NCBI GenBank assembly: GCA_964020155.1
Contig: OZ026549.1
Span: 2,868,633-2,932,632, forward strand
Length of the DNA: 64,000 nt
Source: Chondrilla cf. caribensis
Taxonomy: Eukaryota > Porifera > Demospongiae > Chondrillida > Chondrillidae
Direction: 5' to 3'
A program made the translations under genes and the position numbers. Below the pieces are notes generated by a model. The model was not told where the DNA came from. It worked only from the letters and a program-made list of their open reading frames with translations, and searched no databases. This document shows, in pieces, positions 1 to 12,268 of this stretch (positions are counted from its first letter, which is position 1; every line of letters starts with the position of its first letter).

Positions 1-310
1 ATGCCCTACTTACGCCGAAAGAAAATTCCAAAATTATTATTCAGAATTTTTAGATAACTTGATTATTCGTGGTTTAAGAGGTCTGTTAATCCTTGCGGAA
101 AGTATGGTATTCAACTTGATGAAACATGATTGCAATTTGTGCTTTGCAAATCTTGCATAAAATGGTATCAATGCAAATTTGAGTATCATTATTTGCAATG
201 AAGAAGACATGAACTCTATTGGTACATCCGCCAAAACGAATACTATGTATTAATTCCCATTTGATTGCATGTGTACGTACTCTATTATGATAGATTTACT
301 GTGATTTCCT

Positions 311-349
311 TATATCAACTAACATGACTTGGTCATGTTAGTTGATATA
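311..349. repeat. perfect 18-bp inverted repeat, 3-nt loop
   Basis: Arms 311-328 and 332-349 (TATATCAACTAACATGAC and its complement) around TTG. The paralogous site near 45,630-45,660 is only an imperfect version. Confidence 0.8.
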
Positions 350-1192
350 ATATTATGGAAATGGAATAATTATTATGTGTTTCTACATGTTGAAAATATC
401 ATCTAAACATAAAGTGGGGTAGGTTTGACAAGTGTGTGTAGAATGTTTGGCTACATGGTTTTAAAAAGCAATTTGTGGGTCTCGAAAATCAGATTTAGTC
501 AGTCCAAAATCCAAATCTCTTTTCTTTTACTTACACTTTACACTGTAAAACACCGGTGGAAATATTTCGCTATTGTTAGATTATATGATGAATTGTAGAA
601 AATCATTGGTTGGTTAAATTCAACTATGATTTAAATTCTACAATTTGTACTGGTAGTAACTCTATTGTGTTCCTAAACTGATTTGTAGTGAACAAGTCAT
701 ATTATATGAAATGCAATGACACAATGAGATAGCTTTACTAACAAACCCACTGGAATCACCTGAAATGAACAATAATATTGCAGGTGAATGGCTTCAGAAC
801 TTGACCTTCATGAGCATTCAAGCATAAACAACATGTTTACACATTTGAGGTAATTACTGTGGCTTCTGGGCTTCCAGCCCTTTGCATACCATACATGGTG
901 GAGCATATTCCAAATTTTACCATTGAATTTTACCATTAGTATACATTTTGTACATGTTAATAATCCTAGGTGGGAAAAGCCCTTTTGCAGTAACTGCTGG
1001 ATATAATCCACAAATATTGCTCACCAGACGCATGCATGTGGTGGATAAGCACTTCATGAAAACCACCAATAATATTGGATTATAATCACCACTATTTTCA
1101 CAGTACTTGTAAAATCATGCAGGGTTCAGATTATCCAGATCGAATTAATCAGGGCATCATGCAGATATCACATGAAGGGATCCTTGATAAGT

Positions 1193-1275
1193 CAGTTAGT
1201 ACTTCCTTTGACCATAGAAATGTTTGGGCTATAAGAAAAGGAAACATTCCTATGGTCAGAGGAAGTATTAACTGA
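1193..1275. promoter_or_regulatory. conserved hairpin just upstream of IFR1
   Basis: Arms of about 31-33 nt (1193-1225 and 1242-1274) with a few mismatches face each other 75-155 bp before the IFR1 start codon; core GACCATAG / CTATGGTC. The same hairpin lies at 46,660-46,743 before IFR5. Upstream of IFR3 and IFR4 only the right arm is recognisable (near 25,690-25,720 and 34,330-34,360). Confidence 0.5.
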
Positions 1276-1349
1276 CCAATAGGTATCCACTGGATCCTGA
1301 AAACACACTCTAACAAAGTTCAAGTGCTACCAGATGAAATATTGAGAAG

Positions 1350-3377
1350 ATGAGCTACATCAAAAGAATCTTTCTGATAAGTACTGTACTCTATATAACA
1401 ATTACAACTGCCTTTTCAGGTGAGTTTGATTTCCAAACAATCGAACCTAAATTACAGTGGGATACTTGGTTAGGCCAGACCACAATTACTCTGGGAATTG
1501 GTCCAAGACAGGGACAGCGAAAGGGGCTCCACTAGCCGCCTTGCTTATTCACTCCTTTAGTTCCGTTCATTCTCATCAATAGTATGGTATTATTTCTAGT
1601 GATTAGATAAATAATTTGTCTAGCACTTGACATGTGTTTGCAGCTATCTGCCCATCTGGTTATACCTACCTAGGGTAGCGGAACCATATCCCAGACACCT
1701 TATGGTTCACAATGGATAAAGTTGGATAGAGAGCATATTGACACTGACTTAAGACACATTTAGATAGATCTTATATTCCTTCATTCTAACATATTCTGTA
1801 CTTCACCAAAATATCCTCTTTTTCTGCCGCCGAGCTAGTGTATCTATAATGCGACATCATTTTCACTATTCCCGGCCATTTTCTCCTGAAGTCGGACAGC
1901 GGTCTTTTTAGAAGCTGCAAATCACAACTTAGAGGAGGGAAATGTGCCAAACAAAACTAAACAGTCTTGGTATACCCAGATAACACCTCGAAGATCCTCT
2001 TGGTCAGCGTTACGAAGGTTAACATACGGAAGATGTTGTGTCAAGTTGAATGATTCCAAAGGCCGCTGCTGCCTGCCCAAGGAGCACTTTCCATCTGTCA
2101 TCATCGTTACGGCCTTGCATTGATCGATTTTCGTGATCTCAGGTGCCATAAATTGCAAATTCAACAAAGCTCCACCATTCATTATTAGCTAAAGTCCAAC
2201 AATTGGTATGAAAATGTAGTTCGAATATTCCTCTGTAGCTAGCCTCCTTTCACTGAAGTAGGCTTTTGAGTACTTTGTAACTGATGATGGTAATCTTATG
2301 TTCACTGCAAATTAATTGGTTATACTCAATGTCTATTTGGCAGATCAGGATAAGATTGTACGGATGCCGTTCCAGCTCCATCAGTCCACATTACTTGACT
2401 AGTATCATCATCGTAAAGTTAATGCGAAGTACATAAATACAAGGATATTTTGTTTAATTCAAGAATGATAGATACTCAGACGCTACAGTACAGTTTTCAT
2501 GCTACAACCATAGAGGGTTTAGGGTCAATATTCTAACCATATCAAACATGTGCTTTGTGTATAGAATCTGATACATTGCTTAGAAAATCGGTTATTTTAT
2601 ATTGGCAGAACGTCCAATATAATAATTAAAATTGCTGACGCAAAGCGTGTCTGTCCAAATCCAAAGTGGTAACTGTGTATTTTAAACACAAAAATTGGAG
2701 CAAGGGAAATTTACATTAACAGTCTTGACAGAAAACTATAAACTCAAGCACAAACTGACTGACAACCACCATTTATGATCATGCAGCATCATTATACACG
2801 ATTGCATGATATCAATGTTATATGATAGTCATATTAATAGATTCCAACATTTGTCACTAGCATATGCATGGCAGATCAAAATAAAAAAAGTGATTTAATT
2901 GAAACTACATAGGTTTGGTTGATGGGACAAGTACGTACAATATTCATAGATTCTGCCCATGGTGATCTCCATCATGCATGGGTTTGAAGTTTGGGATTTA
3001 ATATTAATAATTATACTCTCACATAGTCAAAGACAATATTACATTTCAAGTATCTAAATTTCACACATACATGAAAATAGGAACATGTCAGCTTAAGAGT
3101 GGTTTGAAATGATGATGATCAGTGATGCAAGATAATTTGCTCCCTTCAAGTATTTGATTATGTTTAATTAATTACCTTATTTGCACTTGTATCCCTCCAC
3201 ACACCATAACGCTGGATATGTGACAAAGCAGCTAAAATGTGTTTAATATAAACACAGCCAATCCAGATTTCGGCAGGGGACTTTGCCAAGGGTCATTTGC
3301 CATTCAACCTCCCTAGAAATTTCACACACACAAGCACGCACACAAGCAAACCTGCACGCACGTGCACACACACACAT

Positions 3378-3430
<53 letters not shown>

Positions 3431-3460
3431 CACACATGCACACACGCACACACGCACACG

Positions 3461-3515
<55 letters not shown>

Positions 3516-6500
3516 ATTCTGTGGTGCATTATGATGATTAAGAACAATTTAGATTAGACTGAAGCAGCTGAAAAATAAACTTTAATTTAATCGAATACCT
3601 ACATACCATTAATTTCTACATTTAATTTCAAATCTAGAATATAGACTGAGCCTTAGTTTACATCCATAAGGCTGCATAAACATCATGACAACTGAACCAA
3701 AAATTGATTCACCAAAAGTGATATTCATTGACAAGTAATATTATTGTTATACATGACACAACCAAGTACATAAGATGCCAATAATTCCTTACTGCAATTA
3801 GATATACAGTCACTTTAAATTTACAGGCAGGAATTTGGATGTGTAACATTAATATTGATATTGGTGCATAACACGGCATGGTATGGAATGCAACAATTTT
3901 ATTACTACCAGTAAGTCAAAATTAATAAATATATGTGGTAAGTGTAACAAACTGCATCTACTAACGTCAAATCCAATGAAAATATAATGAACATGCTACA
4001 ACCAAGCTATTAATCCTTAATTCACTCTTTGTAATGTACTTGTTTCCCCTAGTCTCCCCTAAGGTAACTGTGGTGATTGATGGCTACACAGTTGACTCCA
4101 CTCAGTCCTCACCAGCTTCACTACCACTAGGAACAGCTCTTGTGTTGGTGTGTAGAGTCAGTGGAATACCACAGAGACAGATCAAATATGGCTGGACATG
4201 TCCAGATGGTCCATGTAAACGTTCAGGATATGCGGGGAGAAAGGTTGTTAACGACAATATTCTAGCAGTCAACATAACTTCTGACAGTGATGGAGGAACA
4301 TACACCTGTGAAGTGTCAAGAGATGAGACAGATTGGGGTTACAGCCAAAAATATACCCTCATTGTTTCAGGTTAATACACACAACAAACATGTGCTGAAA
4401 ATAAGTGGTGAAATTCTGTTTTCACAATCCTCAGGAATTTAGTTTCACTATGATTTTATGTAAACTGTTAACGGGAAACACAATTCTTGGTATGCCAAAA
4501 ACCCAAATTTGTAGTGTTAGTCAACTCCTCCAAATTTAGGACATACACAAAACAAGCAACATTCATGTAAGATCAGAAGATTCTCTGGGAATACATGTTA
4601 CATACCCAAACCAACTTTGATCATAAGTAGGTTGTTATTCAGATGCATAGTAAGCGGAATTTGTTCAAAACATGTCTCAACATGATTATCACCTCCCTAA
4701 ATTTCCACTGTTTCAAGGGAGAATTGGCAAGAACAAGTATGCTTACTGTTGAAACCTAATAAAAATGATGAAACAGATGAAAATGAAGGTTGGGGCTTAA
4801 TCAGAATTTTAACTATCGAATTCATAACAATGCATTAATGCACAAAGATATTATATGTGCATGTCAGAAACATTTTTATACTTATACAAGTGTATGAAAT
4901 GAAAAATGTTATTATCATTTAGGAGGACATGTTATCCACAGTTATGGGAGGCTTGTCCACTATCATCATGTAATCACTAGAGGAGATCAGCTTCTACCAC
5001 CTGGTGATGTAACAGGGCCTGGTAGAATGGACTGCATAGGAACTGCACCAGAAACTGCTCGTTTTATATTTAAAGGTGGCAAAGGTGGCAAGCAACCCAA
5101 CCATTTATTCGTAAATCGAAGTGTTGAGGATGGTGATCAAAAGGCTACTTTATTCCTCAATCGAGCTTACTTGTCAATGAACGCTTTCACTGCAGAGTAT
5201 TCCTGTCAGAATCATACATATATTCTTTTCTATCTAACACCAGGTAATAACTACTACTAATACTAGGTATAACTTACAATATGAAAGCATTCACAATTGT
5301 AATTACAGCATCAAGTGATATTAATTCTAATGCTTTATTATTGTTTTATCACTCCCTGACAGGTACATTATCCAATGTCACTATCATGAGGGCTGTGCCA
5401 AGCACTACTAATGTAAGAATAGTCCTCAATGATATTCCCTCAGATATTGGTAGAGTCATTGCAGGATATGAACGTCATGACCTTGGACTGACACTGCAGG
5501 GAGAGTATGCAAATATTGTGAGAAGTACACAGAATACATTCTTATCACTAGTCCCAGGTTCTAGGTACACAGTAGTAGTGCAGGGACTGAGTCCAACTGC
5601 GAATGGAGGTCAAAGAAGTCAGCATGTCACAAGAGATTTCAAAACTAAAGAGAAAGGTCAGGGTAATATCACATTTTACTTGAGCATATATATTCATCTC
5701 ATACTAGGTGGTGCATAAAGAGTCTAATTTGGACTGAGTTACAATTTTTTGTGTTAGAGTTCTTTGGAATGAGGGCAGGGTACCACATAACTATTTACTA
5801 CTTTCCAAAATCAATTTATTGAGCATTTGTGCTGAACTTCTATTGGTATGCCCCTTTAGCCCCCACACATCACAACAAAGTATAACTGAAATAAAGAACA
5901 AAATAACTTGCATGTATACAATTTATACTTACACATCAATTATGCATACATATCTATGGATGCATTATATTAAATTTTATGTACAGTACATATGTACAAT
6001 GTATATGTACATATATATACCTAATCATAATAGCACATTATTCACCTAACCATCTGTATTATGTACAAAAAAATCTTTTTCGGGGTGGAGGTAAGGCCAC
6101 ACATTTGCCTTCCCTTCAGAGAAATTCCCCCTCCCTTTTCTGGAGATTCTATATTTACCTCCCTTGAGATACCTCATACAATTATTCAGAGCACATAAGA
6201 TATCTATAGGTTTTAGGAAACAGATTTCCTGGGATGAATATGGTCCCACAATACAAGTACTACATAATTATACTATAATATATTTATTGAATTGAATTGA
6301 ATTGAATTGATTTTATCCATACATACACATAAAGTAAATACATGCATGTACAGAAAGGGTTACACAAAAGGTGAACCTATATACGTGCTCCCCTAAAGAT
6401 AAGATGATGAGTCATATGATGAGTTGTAACATTGGTGAATGAGGAGGTATTTACATTATATTACATGAGAGAGGTATGTACATAGTGACAAATAATGATG

Positions 6501-9500
6501 AAATAACTTAGATTTGAAATTAAATAAATTAAATAAATTAAATTTGTATGTATCTACAACATCAAAGTGATAAATAGTGATAAAATAATTTAGATTTGAA
6601 TAAATTAAAATTGCATGTATCTACAACATCAGTAGGTAACTTATTCCATAAGTGCTGAGCGTTAATAAAAAAGGAGAACCTATATACATTGATACGAGAT
6701 GCAGGGATGTATAGAACAAAGGGGTGTGATCTAGATGGAATTTTCTTAAAAGTAAAATATCTATCAAAGGGGATACATCCCATGTTATGGACGATTTTGT
6801 AGACTTGGCAACATACAGCAATAGTTCTTCTGCATTCTAGAGTAACCCATTGTAGATTCCTGCAGAGCTCAATATAGGCAGTTGACCAACAGCTGGCACT
6901 GTGGTTCCATTTGGTATCACAAATCCATCTAGCTGCTCTTTTCTGAATTTTTTCAATGCTGTCAATAGACTTCTGGTGATGCGGAGTCCAAACTGGGGAT
7001 GCGTATTCAAGATGAGGGCGAACAAGAGCCAAATAGGCTTTACGTTTAGCATCTTGATGGCAGCCGTGCATGGAGCGTCTCAATAAATTGAGCATCTGTG
7101 ATGCTTTAGATGTTATCTCGGCAACGTGGTTAGTCCAGCTCAGTTTCTTATGTATTTTTACTCCCAAGTACTTGATGACATCTACCCAATCTAGTGCGTT
7201 GTTGTTGATGTAGTAGGTGAATGATAAAACTTCTTCAACGATATGTTCATTACCTTGCATTTATTTGTATTCAATACAAGCTGCCACTTTTGGGTCCAGT
7301 TGTAAAATTTATCGATGTCATGTTGGAGGAGGATACAATCTTGCTGGGTCTTCACTTCTTTATACATGTATTTATTTACACTAATTACATATACATATTA
7401 ATGGATTATAAATTATGCGTATGTACGTAATACGTAGCACTTTCACCTAGCCATCTGTATATGCACACAAAAAGCTTTTTTGAGAGTGGATGTCACATTT
7501 GCCTTCCCTTCAGAGAAATTCCCCTCCCCCTTCTGGAGATTCTATATTTACCTCCCTTGAGATACCTCATACAATTATTCTGAACACATCAGATATCTGT
7601 AGGATTTAGGAAACAGACTTTCTGGGATGAATATGGTCCCACTGTACACACACACCATCACAATATAAATAACACAAATAATATCACAGTGATTACTTTA
7701 AGAGATAAACTCTTAACTATGTTTATTGTATTGCGTGGGCATTCTTCAAAGACGCCGCCAGTGCAATATCAAATAAGCGCCTATGCGTGAACATGGTTTT
7801 TCAATTATCAGATTCATAATAAACAAAAGAACAGTTACCAAACAACATGTACACTCAATAACACCGTGTTGAGATTATAACTACGTACAATAGAACAATT
7901 CGTATAATACATAAGTATTGTTGTACATTAACAGTTAAATTGAATGAAGTAGTTCACGTTTACATAGCGTATAATCGTTCCTCTGGATCAAAATTGGGCT
8001 TCTGCTGAAAAATGTTTATAGTACATCCTTGGGACGAACAACCTTAAAATGCTGCAGAAATCTTGCTGGTATACGGTAGATTAGCCACACAACTGAGAGG
8101 CGAACGATTCACACGGGATCCTTGTAGTAGTTTAGAGATGCTCAACTCATGTTCCATCGTAGTTGTTGTAGTTGCTTCATGTTTTTGTCGTCACTGAAGC
8201 TAAAATCAAATCGGTTTTCACCACGAGAGCGCTTTACTTTAGAGGGATAGAGAGTAGCTTCATTTGCCATAGTTCTTGAACTAGAACCGTTATTTTCATC
8301 AGCGACTTTTAGTCAAATTCGATCTAGAGCGAATAGAAAGTCAGAGCGTCGATCTTTTCATAATTTCTATCGTTCAAAGTTACAATAAGCTAGTTATCAC
8401 TCAGGTACGAGGGCAATGAGTCCGATATTGTTACACGCCCTCGTGTCTCGATCCATGTCTCGATCCATAGATACTCGACCTGCTCGATCGTACAATATCG
8501 GACACATTGCCCTTGTAACCGAGTGATAACTATTACATATTATAATACATATATTTATTGCTTTTTATGAATTCAGAACCATCTGCTCCAAGATATCCCT
8601 CTATAATTGGAGATGATAAAGATGGAATTGAACTAAACTGGATACCTCCACTAGAACCCAATGGAGATGTCTACTATCTCATTGAATACAATGATGGAAT
8701 TAATACTGCTTCAGTAAATACCTCAAGTGAGTCTACTTACTTCCATTTAACAGGACTACAGAAAGGAGTGACCTACAACATCACAGTGGTGGCAGTGAAC
8801 TCAGCAGGAAGGAATGATACTGGAGCTGTTCTACAGAGTAAGTACCTGTCAATAGGTGATTACATGAATTGTCAGTTGTCATGGTATAAAGTTACCCAAT
8901 AGCATATAGATAATTGTCAAACAACAACTCATTCACAGTATATAGTAGCACTGACATATTTGATGGCAATAGTGAATAGTCCTTAATTTCATAAGCATTT
9001 GATATGTTGCAATGTACAGGCATGGCTTTACTACACAGTACAAATTGGTGATATCATTTATATATTATGTGTGTATATATGTGGATACACGTGTACATAT
9101 ATGCATGTGAGTGCAATAGGTCTTCATTGACATTAGTTATTTATAATTGTATTCACACAGTATCCATTCCTCTACCTACTACAGATAACCCCATAGGTGA
9201 GTCTATTCAGACATTCTTTGTCTTATGTATGGCACATCGGATTCCTCAATTGTATCATTCTATTGTATGATATGTAAGATATACAAAACCGTCATGATAA
9301 TACATTTACTGCTATCTTCCTTGAATTCAGCAAATGTAACAGCTGGTGTCATTGGAGTTATTGCAGTCCTACTGATAGTAGTGACTGCCATAGCCATTAT
9401 AATAGTGATAGTGATCATCTACATAATCAAGTGCAAAAGACAAAAAGGCGTACCGGAAGGAAATGGAGAAGCTGACAATACAGAACATTACTACAGTGTA

Positions 9501-9782
9501 GCCACCGAAATTGCACTAACACAACCTCCTGGAATCCCAGGAGAAGAAGTCTATCAAGAATTGGATGTTAGCAAGATGGATGATGATGTGACGACCAACA
9601 AAAACTATCAAAAAATGAATGTCAGAACAATGGATCCGTTGAATTATGTAGTGATGAACAAAAGAGGCTATCTAGGATTGGATGCCAGCAAAAGGGATGA
9701 TGATGGTATTTGCAGCAAAGATTATGAAGAATTGGACCTCAAAATGCTGGACAAAACCACCAACTATGCATCATTGAAGTGA
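1350..9782 (+). CDS. IFR1: Ig/FN3 transmembrane receptor with multi-YxxL tail (7 exons, 583 aa)
   Basis: Predicted type I receptor. Exons by GT/AG sites and frame: 1350-1419 (signal peptide, hydrophobic core ending TTAFS), 4053-4370 (Ig), 4923-5243 (second Ig-like), 5363-5656 (FN3), 8577-8837 (FN3), 9161-9196 (stalk), 9331-9782 (membrane helix and tail). All junctions are phase 1 and the 1752 nt joins without a stop. The Ig domain has C57 and C109 in a DGGTYTC F-strand context, W71, and an extra C73/C78 pair. The second FN3 has LNW and the TYNITVVAVNSAG strand. The helix is about residues 438-466, followed by KCKRQK. The tail carries YYSV, YQEL, YQKM, YVVM, YLGL, YEEL and YASL. YxxL pairs resemble ITAM/ITIM-type SH2 docking sites and the YxxM sites resemble PI3-kinase docking sites; this role is inferred. 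Ligand unknown. A LINE lies in intron 4. Confidence 0.82.
1420..4052. other. IFR1 intron 1
   Basis: No coding sequence supported. The part to about 1880 matches 46,898-47,350 of IFR5, and about 2900-3560 matches 12,540-13,110 and, partly, the DNA before the IFR5 Ig exon. A CA-rich microsatellite lies at 3322-3511. Confidence 0.6.
3322..3511. repeat. interrupted (CA)n microsatellite
   Basis: Nearly pure CA runs at 3376-3428 and 3470-3511, broken by GCACG and ATGC units. It lies about 0.55 kb before the Ig exon. Equivalent tracts precede the Ig exons of IFR2 and IFR5. Confidence 0.95.
5720..6283. repeat. intronic segment duplicated on both sides of the LINE
   Basis: About 5750-6260 is repeated at about 7370-7680, including CCTTCCCTTCAGAGAAATTC and the stretch ending ATGAATATGGTCCCAC. 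IFR5 has the same pair at 51,650-52,034 and 57,519-58,060, so the duplication predates the LINE and gypsy insertions. Confidence 0.65.
6284..7345 (-). mobile_element. 5'-truncated non-LTR retrotransposon (CR1/L2/jockey-like RT C-terminus)
   Basis: Minus-strand open stretch 7260-6562 encodes the end of a LINE reverse transcriptase: YLGVKIHKKLSW, RKAYLALVRPHLEYASPVW, then RAARWI and a C-terminal PTDVV tail region. Upstream residues typical of the RT thumb (WQLVLNTNKCKVMN) are in another frame at about 7340-7245, so there is a frameshift near 7240 and a 5' truncation near 7345. The 3' end is marked by five ATTGA units at 6286-6310, a LINE-type short-repeat tail. It sits in IFR1 intron 4 and is inactive. 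Exact clade not resolved. Confidence 0.75.
7714..8390. other. IFR1-specific intron insert, unidentified
   Basis: IFR5 passes directly from CTTAACT to ATATTATAATACAT at 58,160-58,190. IFR1 has about 0.8 kb extra here, comprising this stretch plus the adjacent MITE. No ORF or family recognised. Confidence 0.45.
8391..8532. mobile_element. foldback MITE with TA target duplication
   Basis: Terminal inverted repeats of about 43 nt begin GTTATCACTC and end GAGTGATAAC, bounded by TA at 8391-8392 and 8531-8532. The internal ACGAGGGCA motif is shared with hairpin elements near 17,810 and 31,830. Mariner/pogo-type by target site. Confidence 0.6.
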
Positions 9783-9927
9783 TAGTGTGTGAGAGGGCCA
9801 TCCAGGGTATAATAGCAGACATCATAAAATGATATTATTATTATCCTTTGTGTATGCATGTACATGTATGCACAAAAATATACGCATGTGTACTTGTTGT
9901 TGATGTTGACTTACAGCAATTATTGCA

Positions 9928-9933
9928 AATAAA
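9928..9933 (+). terminator. candidate poly(A) signal of IFR1
   Basis: AATAAA about 146 nt after the IFR1 stop codon. Position is plausible; no transcript evidence. Confidence 0.4.
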
Positions 9934-10322
9934 CTGTGGCATTGATATTACACACGAGTACAATGACATAGTGCCAATAGGGTCACTCCTGGATTATTTA
10001 AGCAAAATCTCAATGGAGACAGGAATCCAGATTGGTTAGGAATCAAAATTAGGATAAACAAGGGAATAATGAATAGCGAGCGATAGAGTATAATATTATA
10101 GTATAACTGTAGTTGCATTGGTAGTAGTATACTTACTATAGATCCATGTATACACGATGAGCTGTGTACAATCTTGTGAATAATCATAAAGAGAACATGC
10201 AACATGATGTACATACCCAGTAACACAAATTTAAATAGCTTCATCATAAACGAGGGAAAGCAAATCTATGTACATCTTTTTCAAAGCAATTAGTTTTTGG
10301 AGATGGAAATCACACCTAAAAT

Positions 10323-10472
<150 letters not shown>

Positions 10473-10674
10473 TTCAAGCATATCAAATAACATGAAGTAA
10501 TTACTGTGGTTTCTGAACTTCCGGCCCTATTGCACACTGTACATGGTATAGCATATTCCAAATGTTACCTTTCTATGTATCCATTAGTATACATTTTACA
10601 TGTTAATAATCCTAGGTGGTAATAGCCCATTGTGAAATTTGCAGTTGGATATAATCCTTAAATATTTTGTACTA

Positions 10675-12266
10675 CAGTGGAGTCTGGATAAATCGAAGTT
10701 GCAGGGAGTCAACCAAAATCTTCCACTTATCAGAAATTTACCTTAAGTAAACTACACTTTCATGGCTAGTGCTGTACTCCATAATTACTTCTGAATCAGC
10801 AACATACAGTAGTAATAGATCTCTACTGATACAACAGTTATATTAATAATATGCATAATAGAATAATGTATGTATATACAAAAATCATGAACTTGGTCCA
10901 AAATAATGAAGAATGTTTTTCTGTACTGCGTTATCAGCAATACACTTCTCAACTAATGTCTGCAAACCATTGAGTGTACGGTCACACTTGTCTGCATCAC
11001 ATTGCTTTTGCATAAAAAAGGTCCTCAACGTTGCAACTGCCTTGAAAGCTGATGTAGATGTGACAGGATCTACAGGCTCCCCACAATCATCATCTTGATT
11101 ATCTTCATCACCTTCATCATTTTCATCTGCAATGTCACCTGATACAGCCAAGTTGGAGTCAACATTCACTAGATCACTGAATGACAGAGATGAAGCAACA
11201 ATGCTGTTTTCCTGTAGGGTGGCCAGTTCATCTGGAGTGTCATCCTGGTCCTCTGTCTCTGTACTTTCTGTTGCAAATCCTGCCTTTCGGAAGCAGTTAC
11301 TGATTGTCTGTTGTGTAACGGACTGCCAAGCTGTACGCAAAGTGGACATGGCTTCTAGCAATGTGATGGAAAATTCCTTCATTTTCACCCCCAGCATCGA
11401 TATGACTCAATAAGATTTTCATTATAACTCGACGATAGTGGCACTTGAGATTATAAATTATGCCCAAATCACAGGGCTGTAGTTTAGCAGTTGTATTCGG
11501 TGGCAAAAAAACAAGGTTGGAAGCTTTGAGGTTGGTAACGTGAGGATGTGCTGGACAGTTATCAACGAGTAGTAAAACTTTCCTTCCCTGTCGATGCATC
11601 TTCTGATCAAACTTCCGAACCCAAGATGCAAAAATTTCTCCAGTCATCCAGGCTTTCTGATTTGCTTCATATTCAGTTGGTAAATGCTTAATCCCCTTGA
11701 AGCACCTTGGCTTTTTGAATTTACCAATAATCAAAAGGGGCAACTTCTCACTTCCATCACTATTTGCACATACCAATCCAGTAATGCGTTCTTTGGACCT
11801 TTTGCCGCCACTACAGGTTTCCCCTCTAAAAGCCATGGTTTTGTCAGGAAGTAACGTCCAGAAAATCCCAGTTTCATCAGCGTTGAAAATATCTCTTGGG
11901 TGGTAGTTCTGCACTAACTTGGGTAGAACATCTGTGGTCCATTGGTTTACGACTGTTGGGTCAACAGACATACTCTCACCACAAATTAGTTGAGAAGTGT
12001 ATTGCTGATAACGCAGTACAGAAAACATTCTTCATTATTTTGGACCAAGTTCATGATTTTTGTATATACATACATTATTCTATTATGCATATTATTAATA
12101 TAACTGTTGTATCAGTAGAGATCTATTACTACTGTATGTTGCTGATTCAGAAGTAATTATGGAGTACAGCACTAGCCATGAAAGTGTAGTTTGCTTAAGG
12201 TGAATTTCTGATAAGTGGAAGATTTTGGTGGACTCCCTGCAACTTCGACTTATCCAGACTCCACTG
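10675..12266 (-). mobile_element. Tigger/pogo-type DNA transposon with about 280-bp inverted ends
   Basis: Flanked by TA at 10673-10674 and 12267-12268. Ends start CAGTGGAGTCTGG. The inverted repeats run 10675 to about 10955 and about 11985 to 12266 and are almost identical, differing by a few substitutions and one T in a T-run. The unusually long ends include transposase 3' coding sequence, so the original 5' end, with the N-terminal DNA-binding region, seems replaced by an inverted copy of the 3' end. Confidence 0.85.
10885..12028 (-). pseudogene. Tigger-like transposase, lacks N-terminus, frameshifted
   Basis: Frame one (about 11990-11400) carries the DDE_1 core of pogo/Tigger/CENP-B-like transposases: NADETGIFW, LLVDNCPAHP and LPPNTTAKLQPCDLGII. 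The C-terminal part (SITLLEAM, TISNCFRKAGF, then an acidic DE-rich stretch) reads in a second frame, 11397-10885, so one indel lies near 11,395. The helix-turn-helix and CENPB DNA-binding domains expected upstream are absent: the coding runs straight into the inverted terminal copy. Cannot encode a complete transposase. Confidence 0.8.
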
Positions 12267-12268
12267 TA

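Larger units (their letters stand above)
1..1349. other. 5' flank of IFR1, paralogous to the IFR5 flank
   Basis: No gene seen. Positions 1-200 match about 42,270-42,440 and 200-1349 match about 45,470-46,827, so IFR1 and IFR5 share their upstream DNA apart from a 3 kb insert in the IFR5 copy. A piece of the same flank (about 845-1030) recurs at 10,490-10,670, upstream of IFR2. The region should contain the IFR1 promoter; no TATA box was identified with confidence. Confidence 0.6.

Noticed and set aside
1420..1535. Read-through extension of the IFR1 signal-peptide exon
   Set aside because: A strong GTGAGT donor follows TTTTCAG and the phase fits the Ig exon; the extension diverges and is truncated in IFR5.
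9718..9779. Calling the IFR1 tail a true ITAM
   Set aside because: The YxxL spacing of 10 is longer than the classical 6-8 and the acidic residue at -3 is absent in IFR1 (present in IFR2), so only ITAM-like is claimed.
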